The notes beneath the pieces were generated by a model, which was not told where the DNA came from, made no database searches, and saw only the letters and a program-made list of their open reading frames with translations. Made by a program: the position numbers and the translations under genes. 64,000 bases of DNA from Pyxidicoccus xibeiensis (GTDB taxonomy: Bacteria > Myxococcota > Myxococcia > Myxococcales > Myxococcaceae): NCBI RefSeq assembly GCF_024198175.1, contig NZ_JAJVKV010000004.1, forward strand, positions 930,001 through 994,000. The letters are read 5' to 3'. Shown piece by piece: positions 1-8,653 of this stretch; the first letter of the stretch is position 1; each line of letters opens with the position of its first letter.

Positions 1-283
1 CGTCCTGGGCCGACCCGAGCCGCGGGGTCATCGTCCCAGCGTGTGTAGCAACCCCGCCCGATGCCGTCACCGCGCCACCCCCGGTCGTGTGTCCAGTGGT
101 GGAAGGATGCCCGGGTCCGGCAAGGAATCTTCCTGAAATCGCGGGCGTTTCTCCGTCGCCCCGAGCGCCGGCTGCATGCAGGGCTGGCGTGCGTGGCGCA
201 CCTGCTTCATCCCACCCCCACCGGCTCCCCTAGAATCGAGCCGCTCGACTCAGCAGCCCCCTGGCACGGAGGAATCGCCCCGA

Positions 284-1189
284 ATGCGCCTGAGACGCCT
301 CGCCCGCCGCACCGCTCCCTACGCCCCCCAGGCCGCTTCTCCCCACCTGGAGGTCATCGAGGGAGGCCGGAACGAGCTGGTGGCCCGAAGTGGCGCGGAC
401 CCCTTCCGCACGGAGCGGCGGCTGCGCTGGAGGGACCACTTCTCCCTGTCGGAGAACGTCTTCTTCCTGAGGCACATGCACGCCGAGCACGACGGCCTGC
501 GCGTGGCGCAGCTGTCGGACGTCCACGTGGGGCAGGCGACGTCCGCCATCCGCATCCGCCGCGCGGTGGAGGCCGTCAACGCGGAGGCGCCGGACATGGT
601 GTTCCTCACGGGCGACTACGTGACGCACAGCCCGAAGCCGCTGCCGCGCGTGCGCGAGCTGCTGGCGGGCCTGAAGGGCCCCGTCTTCGTGGTGCTGGGC
701 AACCATGACCACTGGGTGGACGGCCCCTACATCCGCGAGGGCTTCGAGCGGCTGGGCTACACGGTGCTGCAGAACGAGCACCGGGTGGTGCACGTGAAGG
801 GCGCGCCGGTGACGGTGCTGGGCATCGACGACGGGCGCACGGGCCGCGACGACGTGGAGGCGACGTTCCGCGGCGCGCCGGAGTCCGGCACGCGGCTGGT
901 GCTGACGCATGCGCCGCCCACGGTGGACAAGCTCCCCGCGCACGCGGGCCTGGTGCAGTTCTCCGGGCACACGCACGGCGGCCAGTTCGTGGTGCGCGGC
1001 CTCACCGAGGCCATCTTCCGCCGCGCCGGCCAGCCGTACATCAGCGGCCACTACCACGTGAATGGCAACCAGCTGTACGTGAACCGCGGGCTGGGCTTCG
1101 GCTTCGGCGGGCCGTACCTGCGCCGGGGCAGCGAGCCCGAGGTGGCCTTCTTCACGCTGCGCAAGGACACGGCGGCCACCGCGAGCTGA
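284..1189 (+). CDS. Calcineurin-like metallophosphoesterase (YaeI-type)
   Basis: Predicted dinuclear-metal phosphoesterase of 301 residues. The metal-binding motifs appear in family order: LSDVHVG at about 78-84, LTGDYV at 108-113, GNHDHW at 139-144, LTHAP in the middle and GHTHGGQ near the C-terminus. Together they give the Asp/His/Asn ligands of the calcineurin-like fold. The arrangement resembles YaeI-type enzymes acting on lipid or nucleotide phosphoesters, but this copy lacks an obvious membrane anchor, so it may be cytoplasmic. I chose the ATG at 284 because ACGGAGGA lies about 11 bases upstream; the frame stays open 36 codons further without a ribosome site. It stands alone before a lipoprotein toxin-like gene. 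Substrate unknown. Confidence 0.88.
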   Translation: MRLRRLARRTAPYAPQAASPHLEVIEGGRNELVARSGADPFRTERRLRWRDHFSLSENVFFLRHMHAEHDGLRVAQLSDVHVGQATSAIRIRRAVEAVNAEAPDMVFLTGDYVTHSPKPLPRVRELLAGLKGPVFVVLGNHDHWVDGPYIREGFERLGYTVLQNEHRVVHVKGAPVTVLGIDDGRTGRDDVEATFRGAPESGTRLVLTHAPPTVDKLPAHAGLVQFSGHTHGGQFVVRGLTEAIFRRAGQPYISGHYHVNGNQLYVNRGLGFGFGGPYLRRGSEPEVAFFTLRKDTAATAS

Positions 1190-1299
1190 CGGTTCAGGGC
1201 TCGTGCCTGGGAGCACGGCCTGTCGCCACGGATGCGCCGAGCAGGTTCTACTGGCTTTGCCCCCTTGCCATCCGGGGGCACTTCCAGGAGGCGCGCACG

Positions 1300-2733
1300 A
1301 TGGGGACTCGCCGTTGGGCAGTACCGTGGCTCTGGCTCGTGTTGCTGATGACGGGCTGCGCGTCGGTGACTCCATCGTCCGGTCCGAGGGTTCTCCGGAG
1401 CGACCTCCGGCAGGGTGCCGCTGCGTACGCTTCGAGAGAAGGACGGGGTGAGGAAGCCGTTGGAGACGGGCGGCAGGGCGTCATGCCCACGCGTCGAGCG
1501 GTCCTCGAGGCCGTTGACGGCGTGCGCGGCTCCACTGGCGATGTCGCCAGCGCGCTCTCCAGGCTTGCGGCGCTTCCTCCGGGCCTGGGCAACCGGGGCC
1601 TCAGTGGCGTCAATGGCGCCTTCACCCGCTACCTCGACCATGGCTCGAACCAGCTGCCATGGATTCAGGGGACGCTCGGTGGCGTCACCGCGCTGACGAC
1701 CGCGGCCTTGGAAGTCGATGATGCCGACATGGAGCTGGGCCTGCTCCGGATGACGGGCCCTCGGCTCCAGGCGGCCATGTCCGGCTCCATGCTGGTGGCC
1801 GCGTGGCTCGACTTCCTCCACCTCGCCGACGCCGTGCTCCGTCAGTGCCCGGCCTACAGCGCCGAGACGCTGTTCATGGACCTCCACCGCGTGCAGCGGC
1901 TGATGGACCCCACCCTGGCCGCGCTCGCGTCGCGCGACCTGGAGCGGGTCGAGGCCGCGGCCATCGCGATGCCCGCGTTGATGGGGCAACTCACCCGCGA
2001 GTTCGGCTCCATCCGCGACGGCGCACGAATGGCGATGGAGCGCGCCGACCGCGCTATCGCGGCGGCGCAGTTCGTGGAGATGCTCACCCTGGTCTCGACG
2101 CTGAAGCTGTCGCTGCCGCGGCTACCACCTGCGAAGCCCGCGACGCTGGGCGTGGGACTGGTGATGGGGTCGGGGGGAGTGATGATGGGCTCGCGGCTGG
2201 TCGTCTCCGCCGAGTGGGTGGAGATGATGCGCCAGCTCGTGAAGGCGGGCGTCATCTCCATGCCTGCCGTCAGCGCCGCTGTCCGCATCCATGGCGGCCA
2301 GGTGCTGATGGCGCAGGCGAACCAGGACCTGCCGAAGGGCGTGCGCGACGCACTGGGTGACGGGCCCGAGGTCCGTGCCATGCGACAGACCGGACGCGCG
2401 GGGGCTGGCATGGCAGAAGCGCCGAAGCATCATGTCCTTCCACAAGAGCACCGTGAGTGGTTCGCGAAGCGCGGCTTCAGGGGAGACATGGACATCGACC
2501 AGTTCTGCGTCAGGATGGAGCGGGCGCACCACGAGGCGATTCATGGTGGTGGCAACTGGCGCCTGGGGCGAACCTGGCCGGACGAATGGAATCAGCGAAT
2601 CATGAAGGCGCTGCGCGAGGCCGAGACTGAGGCGAGCAAGATGTTGACTCGGAACGCGATCCTCAGAATCGTCGCGCAGAACATGAAACGCTACGACATC
2701 CCGATGACATTCACTCGTGCGAGCAAGCGATGA
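1300..2733 (+). CDS. DUF2380/SitA-like lipoprotein, candidate polymorphic toxin
   Basis: Lipoprotein of 477 residues. The signal peptide ends in a lipobox (LLMTGC, Cys at about 20), and a strong AGGAGG site precedes the ATG. The long middle part is helical and includes a Gly/Met-rich stretch near 285-300. The last ~100 residues hold HHVLPQEHREWF and, about 30 residues later, MERAHHEAIHGGGNW, which resembles the His-rich cores of HNH/AHH-type nuclease toxins. Myxobacterial lipoproteins with such tails (DUF2380/TIGR02269-like and the SitA toxins of Myxococcus xanthus, passed between kin by TraA/TraB outer-membrane exchange) are known. The next gene overlaps by 4 bp and looks like an immunity gene. 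The family link is from memory of the motif layout; toxicity is inferred. Confidence 0.68.
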   Translation: MGTRRWAVPWLWLVLLMTGCASVTPSSGPRVLRSDLRQGAAAYASREGRGEEAVGDGRQGVMPTRRAVLEAVDGVRGSTGDVASALSRLAALPPGLGNRGLSGVNGAFTRYLDHGSNQLPWIQGTLGGVTALTTAALEVDDADMELGLLRMTGPRLQAAMSGSMLVAAWLDFLHLADAVLRQCPAYSAETLFMDLHRVQRLMDPTLAALASRDLERVEAAAIAMPALMGQLTREFGSIRDGARMAMERADRAIAAAQFVEMLTLVSTLKLSLPRLPPAKPATLGVGLVMGSGGVMMGSRLVVSAEWVEMMRQLVKAGVISMPAVSAAVRIHGGQVLMAQANQDLPKGVRDALGDGPEVRAMRQTGRAGAGMAEAPKHHVLPQEHREWFAKRGFRGDMDIDQFCVRMERAHHEAIHGGGNWRLGRTWPDEWNQRIMKALREAETEASKMLTRNAILRIVAQNMKRYDIPMTFTRASKR

Positions 2734-3200
2734 CCGATGGGCGTTCCTGGCAGGGAAACTGGAAGGCGCGCTTGTATGAGCGGGTCCGTGAGCGGGGTTA
2801 CGACTCGCTCACCGCCTTCGCCGAGGCGCGCCCTGCCGTGCCGCTGATTGCCCTGGCAGAGGAACTCGGCAAGGACGACGTCGCCGGGGTGCAGGTGTTC
2901 AATGAACTGCTTGAAGAAGCGCAGCAGCGCAGGAAGGTCACTCGCTTCGTGCGGGATTGTTTCGTGCGCGAGCTGTCAGAAGTTCTTCCTGATGGTTGGC
3001 CGACCGTAATGGACGACGAAGCCCGCCTGAATGTCGCGATCGTGATCGGCCAATGGTCCGCGTACACCCCATACACCCACGAGAAACGCGTCGAGCAAGC
3101 CAGGAAAGCGCTCCGTGACACACCGCCCCCACCCGGCTGGCGCCCGCTCGGTCCCGACGACGAGCTGCTCCGCACGCTCCTCCCCGACGAGGAAGCCTGA
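2730..3200 (+). CDS. Candidate immunity protein for the upstream SitA-like lipoprotein
   Basis: A 156-residue soluble protein with no signal peptide or membrane segment. The ATG overlaps the stop of the lipoprotein gene (ATGA, 2730-2733), so the two are probably co-translated. The sequence is charged and mainly helical, with a Glu/Asp-rich C-terminal tail. I do not recognise a catalytic motif. Position, size, lack of export signal and tight coupling fit a cytoplasmic immunity protein that protects the producer and its kin from the upstream toxin domain. That role is inferred from context only; a chaperone or an unrelated gene remains possible. Confidence 0.6.
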   Translation: MTDGRSWQGNWKARLYERVRERGYDSLTAFAEARPAVPLIALAEELGKDDVAGVQVFNELLEEAQQRRKVTRFVRDCFVRELSEVLPDGWPTVMDDEARLNVAIVIGQWSAYTPYTHEKRVEQARKALRDTPPPPGWRPLGPDDELLRTLLPDEEA

Positions 3201-3243
3201 GCAGCAAGGACTTGTCCGCCATCAACGGGTAGCATGCGCGCTC

Positions 3244-3561
3244 ATGCGCTCACTGCTCATCCCCGCCGCCGTGCTGGCCCTCTCGGGCTGTCTTCCCCAT
3301 GCCCAGGTCGCCCAGGCCCAGCTCTCGGGCCAGGAGAAGTTCACCGTCATCGAGGTCGACAGGCTCTACAGCTACGTCATCGACCCGCGCACGGAGAGCT
3401 GCTTCCTCCACCAGAACGCCAAGGACCTGAAGAACTTCGCCATGGTGCAGGTCCCCTGCGACAAGCTGAAGCAGAACGTGCCCGAGGCCGCCCAGGCCAT
3501 CCACTGGATTCCCGGCGGGAAGCCCGCCGCGGGCGCCGCTGTGTCCGCGCCCACGCCGTAG
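3244..3561 (+). CDS. Small hypothetical lipoprotein
   Basis: A 105-residue protein with a short hydrophobic signal and lipobox (VLALSGC, Cys at about 16). The mature part holds a two-cysteine segment (SCFLHQNAKDL, then VPCDKLK) that could form a disulphide, and ends in an Ala/Pro-rich tail. I placed the start at the ATG at 3244 because the signal peptide begins there; the frame extends upstream without reason. Only 43 bp separate it from the immunity candidate, so it may share that transcript. It converges with the MocR gene. Function unknown. Confidence 0.72.
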   Translation: MRSLLIPAAVLALSGCLPHAQVAQAQLSGQEKFTVIEVDRLYSYVIDPRTESCFLHQNAKDLKNFAMVQVPCDKLKQNVPEAAQAIHWIPGGKPAAGAAVSAPTP

Positions 3562-3568
3562 CCTCCCG

Positions 3569-5023
3569 CTACCGCCGCGCCAGCGCTCCACCCCAGCGCC
3601 GCAGCGCACTGGTGATTTCCTCCGCCTCCATCACCCCGTACCCGAACGACAGCGCCGGCTGCTCGGGTGGGGTGAGCGAGTATTCGGTGATGGATTGCAC
3701 GCCCGGAGCGTAGTGGCGGGCGGTGGCGAAGAGCGTCGCGGCGTGCTCGGGCTGAAGGACGCGCGCGGCGAGGTGCAGCCCGGCCTCGGAGGGAATCGGC
3801 TCCAGCCAGTCGGCGAGGTGGCGGCGCAGGCCGGCGAGCAGCGCGGTGCGGCGTTCGGCGTAGATGGGGCGCATGCGGCGGACGTGACGCGCGAGGTGGC
3901 CGTCCCGGATGAAGGCGGCGAGCGTGGCTTGCGCGACGGCGTCACAGTGGGCGTCGCTGCACTGCTTGATGGCGAGCAGCGCGTCGCGCGCCCAGCGCGG
4001 AGCGATGACGAAGCCGATGCGCACGCCGGGGAACAGGCTCTTGGAGAACGTGCCGACGTAGAAGACCCGCGCGTCGCGATCCAACGTCTGGAGCGCATCC
4101 AGGGGGCGCGCGGCGAAGCGGAACTCGCCGTCGTAGTCGTCCTCGATGACCACCGCGTCCCGGGCGCGGGCGAAGTCGAGCAGCGCACGCCGGCGCGACA
4201 ATGACAGCGCGACGCCGGTCGGCGACTGGTGTGAGGGCGTGACGCTGACGACGCGCACGTCTCCGGGCAGGCGGTCGACGCGGAGCCCTTCGTCGTCCAC
4301 CGGCACCGGCACCTGCCGCGCTCCAGCGGCGGCAAACGCGGCGCGCAGCCGCGGATAGCCCGGCTCCTCGACGGCCACGCGCGTCTCGCCCGGTGTCACC
4401 AGCAGCCGCGCCAGCAGGTCGAAGGCCTGCTGCGCCCCGGACGTCACGATGACGTCATCGCGCGTGCACACCACCGCGCGGGAGAAGGCGACGTGCTGGG
4501 CGATGGCCTCGCGCAGCTCGGGCAGGCCCTCGGTGGGCGGATAGGTGAAGGGCGCCTTCGCCCACGCGCGCAGCGAGCGCGCCGACAGTCGCCGCCAGGT
4601 GTCGTGCGGGAAGTGCCGGTGCTCCGGCACCCCGACGCGGAAGCTGCGCGGCGGCAGGTCCGCGGGGGCGCTGGGGCCCAGGAACGGCGCGGTGCGCCAG
4701 CTGGGGCTGATGCGCGTGGCATCACGTCCCGGTGCGCGGGGCGTGCCCCGGGCCGGACGGCGCGCGGCGAGGTCGGCCACCACCGCCGTCGCGCCCCGGC
4801 GCGGGAGCACATAGCCCTCGGCCATCAGCAAGTCGTAGGCGGTGACCACGGTGTTGCGGGCCACGCCGAGCGCGGCGGCCACCTGGCGCGTGGCCGGCAG
4901 CGGCGCGCCCGCGGGGTAGCGGCCGTCGAGAATCGCCTCGCGCAGCTGGCGGTGCAGCGCCTGCGTGCGCCGGCCCTGGCCCCGCGTCGGAAGCTCCAGG
5001 GCGAAGGGGAAGACTGGCTCCAT
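3569..5023 (-). CDS. MocR/PdxR-type GntR regulator with aminotransferase-like domain
   Basis: A 484-residue transcription factor joining an N-terminal winged helix (about residues 10-80, with the GntR pattern LPATRQVAAALGVARNTV) to a fold-type I aminotransferase domain. The aminotransferase part carries the PLP-lysine motif TFSKSLFPG and the DDYDGEF strand. MocR proteins bind PLP and usually control vitamin B6, amino-acid or GABA-type genes, often a divergent neighbour. Here the neighbour is the metallo-beta-lactamase-fold gene 80 bp away. I chose the ATG at 5023, preceded by GGTGA, because the MEPVFPFALELP start matches the usual family N-terminus; an in-frame ATG at 5050 would add nine residues and overlap the probable operator. 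Confidence 0.85.
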   Translation of the reverse strand: MEPVFPFALELPTRGQGRRTQALHRQLREAILDGRYPAGAPLPATRQVAAALGVARNTVVTAYDLLMAEGYVLPRRGATAVVADLAARRPARGTPRAPGRDATRISPSWRTAPFLGPSAPADLPPRSFRVGVPEHRHFPHDTWRRLSARSLRAWAKAPFTYPPTEGLPELREAIAQHVAFSRAVVCTRDDVIVTSGAQQAFDLLARLLVTPGETRVAVEEPGYPRLRAAFAAAGARQVPVPVDDEGLRVDRLPGDVRVVSVTPSHQSPTGVALSLSRRRALLDFARARDAVVIEDDYDGEFRFAARPLDALQTLDRDARVFYVGTFSKSLFPGVRIGFVIAPRWARDALLAIKQCSDAHCDAVAQATLAAFIRDGHLARHVRRMRPIYAERRTALLAGLRRHLADWLEPIPSEAGLHLAARVLQPEHAATLFATARHYAPGVQSITEYSLTPPEQPALSFGYGVMEAEEITSALRRWGGALARR

Positions 5024-5038
5024 GGGTTTCACCGAATC

Positions 5039-5057
5039 TGGCCCATTCATGGGTCCA
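5039..5057. promoter_or_regulatory. Imperfect inverted repeat between MocR and MBL genes
   Basis: TGGCCCA and TGGGTCCA flank a TTCA centre, giving a near-palindrome in the short divergent spacer. It is well placed to be the site through which the MocR protein controls itself and the neighbour. No binding data; inferred from position and symmetry. Confidence 0.35.
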
Positions 5058-5102
5058 GTCCAAGCCTAGCGTGGTGCCATCAAGACGTCCCGAGGAGCCC
5101 CC

Positions 5103-5915
5103 ATGCCCTGCTACATCTGCGAGACCTGCGGTACCCAGTACGCCGACACCGCCGCGCCGCCCGCGCGCTGCGCCATCTGCGAGGACGAGCGCCAGTACGT
5201 CGGCTGGAACGGCCAGCGCTGGAAGACGCACGCGGCGCTCGCCGAGACCTTCGAGTCACGGCTCGAGGACGACGCCGGCCTGCTGGGCATCGGCCTGGCG
5301 CCGGACTTCGCCATCAACCAGCGCGCGCTGCACGTGCCGGCAAGCGGCTGCAAGCTGCTGTGGGAGTGCGTCAGCCTGGTGACGGACGCAGCGGTGGACG
5401 CGCTCCGGGCTCGCGGAGGCGTCGAGGCCATTGCCATCTCCCATCCGCACTTCTACTCGTCGATGGTGGAGTGGAGCGAGGCCCTGGGCGACGTCACCAT
5501 CTTCGTGCACGAGGCGGACCGCGAGTGGGTGCAGCGGCCGTCGCGGCGCATCGAGTTCTGGCGCGGCGACACGTGCCGGCTGTCCGGCGACGTCACCCTG
5601 CTGCGCTGCGGCGGGCACTTTCCCGGCAGCACCGCGCTGCACTGGACGCAGGGCCCTCGCGGCGGCGGCGCGCTGTTCCCCGGCGACGCACTGCAGGTCG
5701 TGTCCGACCGGCGCCATGTCAGCTTCATGTACAGCTACCCCAACTACCTCCCGATGCGGGCCGCCGACGTGCGGCACATGCGCGCGCTGCTGGACAGCTA
5801 CGCGTTCGAGGACGTGTACGGCTACACCTGGGGCCGCAACATCCTGGGCGGCGGCCGCGCGGCGGTGGAGGCGTCGTTCGACCGGTTCCTGGAGCGCGTC
5901 GAGCGGGTGGCGTGA
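5103..5915 (+). CDS. MBL-fold metallohydrolase with N-terminal zinc-ribbon-like cysteines
   Basis: A 270-residue protein. The first 25 residues hold CYICETC followed by CAIC, a rubredoxin/zinc-ribbon-like cluster. The rest is a metallo-beta-lactamase-like fold with ISHPHFYSSM where HxHxDH would stand, GGHFPGS for the third histidine, and LFPGDALQ for the bridging Asp. The first motif keeps HxH but has Tyr/Ser where Asp-His would be, so metal binding may be altered. ATG with AGGAGC just upstream. It is divergent from the MocR regulator, which probably controls it. Substrate unknown. Confidence 0.8.
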   Translation: MPCYICETCGTQYADTAAPPARCAICEDERQYVGWNGQRWKTHAALAETFESRLEDDAGLLGIGLAPDFAINQRALHVPASGCKLLWECVSLVTDAAVDALRARGGVEAIAISHPHFYSSMVEWSEALGDVTIFVHEADREWVQRPSRRIEFWRGDTCRLSGDVTLLRCGGHFPGSTALHWTQGPRGGGALFPGDALQVVSDRRHVSFMYSYPNYLPMRAADVRHMRALLDSYAFEDVYGYTWGRNILGGGRAAVEASFDRFLERVERVA

Positions 5916-5956
5916 GGCCTGGAGTATCGTGAGTGCCCTCTCGTGAGGGGACACGC

Positions 5957-6334
5957 GTGAACATCGGGCGCAAGTTGTGGGTCTACTGGCGGAAGAGGCC
6001 CTACGGCAGGAAGCTCGCCAGCCAGGTCGCGGACGCGCTGGGCCAGCTCCATTACGACCACGTCGACTATTGCGGAACAGGGTTCTTCCACCGGGCGCGC
6101 GGGTACATCTACGACCACGTGTACGACGGCTACCCCGTGTTCGAGACGCCTGGCGGCTCAAAGGAGGCCATCGCCGTGTTCCCGGACCGCGCCTCCTTCG
6201 TCGACTGGCTCTCCGAGCAGAGCGACTGGTCCCTCAGTGGAAGGGACCAGGACAACCCCTGGTACTTCGACAACCAGCGCATCACCCGCGCGCGGCTGAA
6301 GGGCCTGCTGGCCGGCCAGAATCCCCGCGTCTGA
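5957..6334 (+). CDS. Hypothetical protein
   Basis: A 125-residue protein rich in aromatic residues (many Tyr, Trp and Phe) and without signal or membrane segment. I chose the GTG at 5957 because GAGGGG ends six bases upstream; an ATG eight codons earlier lacks such a site. It follows the MBL gene by 41 bp on the same strand and may be co-transcribed. It converges with doxX, with only 4 bp between stops. I recognise no family. Confidence 0.62.
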   Translation: MNIGRKLWVYWRKRPYGRKLASQVADALGQLHYDHVDYCGTGFFHRARGYIYDHVYDGYPVFETPGGSKEAIAVFPDRASFVDWLSEQSDWSLSGRDQDNPWYFDNQRITRARLKGLLAGQNPRV

Positions 6335-6338
6335 CGGC

Positions 6339-6779
6339 TCAGTGCCGCAAGGGCACCCCGAGCCGCCCGCCGCCGAGCCCCTCCTCTCGCTTGCGGCCCC
6401 GCAGGCTGAAGGGGCCAGAGCCGAAATAGACGATGAGCAGCGCGCCTCCCGCCATGGAGAGGTTCTTCATGAAGTGGATGAGCTGCTCCTGCGCCGCCAC
6501 CGCATCCGGAATGAGCCAGAACCGGTGGACCATGAAGGCCGCGGCCAGCAGGAAGACGGCGATGGCCGCCGCGCCCAGGCGGGCAAACACGCCCAGCAGC
6601 ACACACAGGCCACCTCCCACCAGCGCCACTCCGGACAGCAGCACCGCCAGCCGGGGCTCGGGCACGCCGGACGCCTGGGCATAGGCCGTCAGCGCCTGGA
6701 GCTGGAAGAAGTGGTTGAGACCACTGGTGATGAAGATGGCCGAGAAGAGCAGCCGGCCAAGCGGGGCGAGCACGCCCAT
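6339..6779 (-). CDS. DoxX family membrane protein
   Basis: A 146-residue inner-membrane protein with four hydrophobic helices. It starts at MGVLAPLGRLLFSAIFI and has the DoxX-like SGLNHF segment after helix 1 and a conserved HFMKNLSMAGG before the last helix. DoxX proteins are small quinol-oxidase-like or redox membrane partners, often of unknown function. The long frame runs upstream across the neighbour's antisense; the ATG at 6779 matches the family N-terminus. The C-terminal tail is basic and glycine-rich. Confidence 0.85.
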   Translation of the reverse strand: MGVLAPLGRLLFSAIFITSGLNHFFQLQALTAYAQASGVPEPRLAVLLSGVALVGGGLCVLLGVFARLGAAAIAVFLLAAAFMVHRFWLIPDAVAAQEQLIHFMKNLSMAGGALLIVYFGSGPFSLRGRKREEGLGGGRLGVPLRH

Positions 6780-6986
6780 GACATCCTCCCTGTATCCCTC
6801 CTCCCACCCCCACAACCCTGGCGGACGGGAGTCATTCATAAGGTGGGCATTGATTCCTCCTGGACAGCGGGCGCTCGCCTCCCCGTCTGCCCTCCGACGG
6901 AAGTACAGGGTCCCCGTCCGCTCCCGGCCGCTGCGACAACTCGCCGCACGCCCGGCCGGACCTCCCAACGTATCTTCCCGCCGCTC

Positions 6987-7886
6987 GTGAAACCTACCTT
7001 CGCCGCCATCCTCCTTGTCGCCAGCGCGCTGGTGCTGGCCCCTGGCCCGCGTGCCTGGGCCTGCGCCACCTGCGCCTGCGGGGACCCCACGCTCACCTCC
7101 ATGGGTACCGAGCAGCCGTTCTCCGGGCGCCTGCGGCTGTCCTCCACGGTGCGCGGCTGGGGCCACACGGTGGGACGCGACGGCGAGGACGCGCTGCGGC
7201 TGCGCGAGGCGCGCATGGACGTGGCCGCCGCGTACGCGCCACTGCCCTGGCTGTTCCTCTCGGCCACCCTGCCCCTCCAGGCCCGCGAGGTGCGCGACGT
7301 GAGCCTCGCGCGCGAGCGCAGCTGGGGGGTGGGAGACCTGGAGCTGAGCGCGAAGGTGTTCCTCTTCCAGGACAAGGCCTTCTCCGCGGACCACCTCTTC
7401 AGCGTGCTCGTCGGCGTGAAGCTGCCCACCGCGCCCGAGCTGCGCGCGGAGGATGGGACGCTCCTGGATTTGGACACGCAGCTCGGCAGCGGCTCGGTGG
7501 ATCCGCTGGGAGGCGTGGCGTACCAGCACTTCCGGGGCGACTGGTCCTTCCTCGCCAGCGCCACGGGCTTCCTGCCCACGCGAGGCATCCAGGGCTTCCG
7601 CGCCGGCGCGTCCGTGCGCACCACGCTGGCCGCGCAGTACCAGCCCGCGCCGAGGTGGGCGGTGCGGCTGGGGCTCGACGGCCGCATCGAGGCGGCGGCG
7701 GATATCGACGGAGAGAAGGAGCGGGATGGCGGTGGCGTCATCGGCTACGCGTCGCCCGACGTCCTCTTCAGCCCGGCCACGGACGTCGTCCTCGCGGCGG
7801 GCGTGCGGGTGCCCTTCTTCAACCAGCTCCGGGGCCGGGTGGCCCCCACTCCCATCGCGATGCTGTCCGTCGCGTACGACCTCTGA
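6987..7886 (+). CDS. Predicted outer-membrane beta-barrel protein with CxxCxC N-terminus
   Basis: A 299-residue exported protein. A GTG start and signal peptide are followed at once by CATCACGDPTLTSMG, a cysteine cluster at the mature N-terminus. The remainder alternates hydrophobic and polar residues with many aromatic strand ends and finishes ..MLSVAYDL, as in barrel proteins. The clustered cysteines suggest metal or redox contact, which fits the copper/redox genes downstream, but this is inference. It is followed 4 bp later by a lipoprotein gene and then by the RegB/RegA-type pair, so one operon (6987-10619) is likely. Confidence 0.68.
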   Translation: MKPTFAAILLVASALVLAPGPRAWACATCACGDPTLTSMGTEQPFSGRLRLSSTVRGWGHTVGRDGEDALRLREARMDVAAAYAPLPWLFLSATLPLQAREVRDVSLARERSWGVGDLELSAKVFLFQDKAFSADHLFSVLVGVKLPTAPELRAEDGTLLDLDTQLGSGSVDPLGGVAYQHFRGDWSFLASATGFLPTRGIQGFRAGASVRTTLAAQYQPAPRWAVRLGLDGRIEAAADIDGEKERDGGGVIGYASPDVLFSPATDVVLAAGVRVPFFNQLRGRVAPTPIAMLSVAYDL

Positions 7887-7890
7887 GACC

Positions 7891-8643
7891 ATGCGCTCCG
7901 TCGTGACTGCCTCCGCCGTCCTCCTGTCCCTCACCGCCTGCGGTGGCGGCGAGCGCGTGGAGGGCCTGCGGCTCACCCTCGGGCTCACCACCACCCGCGC
8001 CCGCTCCGCCGTGGAAGCACAGGGCGTGCGCACCCTGCTCACCGACGAGGGCGCCCGCGCGTCGCTGTCCGGCGCGCTCGTCACGCTGGGCAGCGTGGAG
8101 CTGTTTCCCTGCGAGGCGACGGGGTGGCGGCGCCTGCTGCGCGAGCTGTCGCCTGTGGGCACCGCGTGGGCGCACTCGGCGTCCAGCCCCCGGAGGCTGG
8201 GCACGCCGCACGTGCTGGGACTGGGGCGCGCGGACGGCGAGGTGCGCGAGCTGGGCGTACTGCGCCCGCCGCCGGGGCGCTACTGCCGTGCGCGGCTCAC
8301 CTTCGAGCCGGCCGACGCGGATGCCCAGGGACTGGACTCCGCGGCAGCGGGCGCCGAGCCCGTGGACATGGTGGGCCGCAGCCTGCACCTGCGAGGCACG
8401 CTGGCCGCGGAGGATGGCAGCGACGCGCGGCCCTTCGAGGTGGAGTCGAGCGGCCGCGCCTCGGTGGACGTGGTGATGGACGGGCTGACGCTGTCGGAGG
8501 AGACGCCCGAGGCGACGCTGGTCTTCTCGCTCGCCTGGGACACGTGGTTGGACGGGGTGAGCCCCCAGGAGGCGCCCACGCGGGTGGACCTGCTGGGGAA
8601 CGTGGCGCGCTCGGCCTCGCTCCGGCCCGCCGCTGCGCCATGA
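7891..8643 (+). CDS. Hypothetical lipoprotein
   Basis: A 250-residue lipoprotein with a clear signal and lipobox (LLSLTACGGGE, Cys at about 15). The mature part looks like an all-beta periplasmic domain with two lone cysteines (FPCEATGW, GRYCRARL). No known domain recognised. It lies between the cysteine-rich barrel protein and the sensor kinase with very short gaps (4 and 10 bp), suggesting that it works in the same envelope process, perhaps sensed or controlled by the two-component pair. Confidence 0.7.
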   Translation: MRSVVTASAVLLSLTACGGGERVEGLRLTLGLTTTRARSAVEAQGVRTLLTDEGARASLSGALVTLGSVELFPCEATGWRRLLRELSPVGTAWAHSASSPRRLGTPHVLGLGRADGEVRELGVLRPPPGRYCRARLTFEPADADAQGLDSAAAGAEPVDMVGRSLHLRGTLAAEDGSDARPFEVESSGRASVDVVMDGLTLSEETPEATLVFSLAWDTWLDGVSPQEAPTRVDLLGNVARSASLRPAAAP

Positions 8644-8653
8644 TGGCGGTGCC

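Noticed and set aside
262..280. TGGCACG-like sequence resembling a sigma-54 -24 element
   Set aside because: No matching TTGC at the -12 position, and it overlaps the ribosome site of the phosphoesterase gene.
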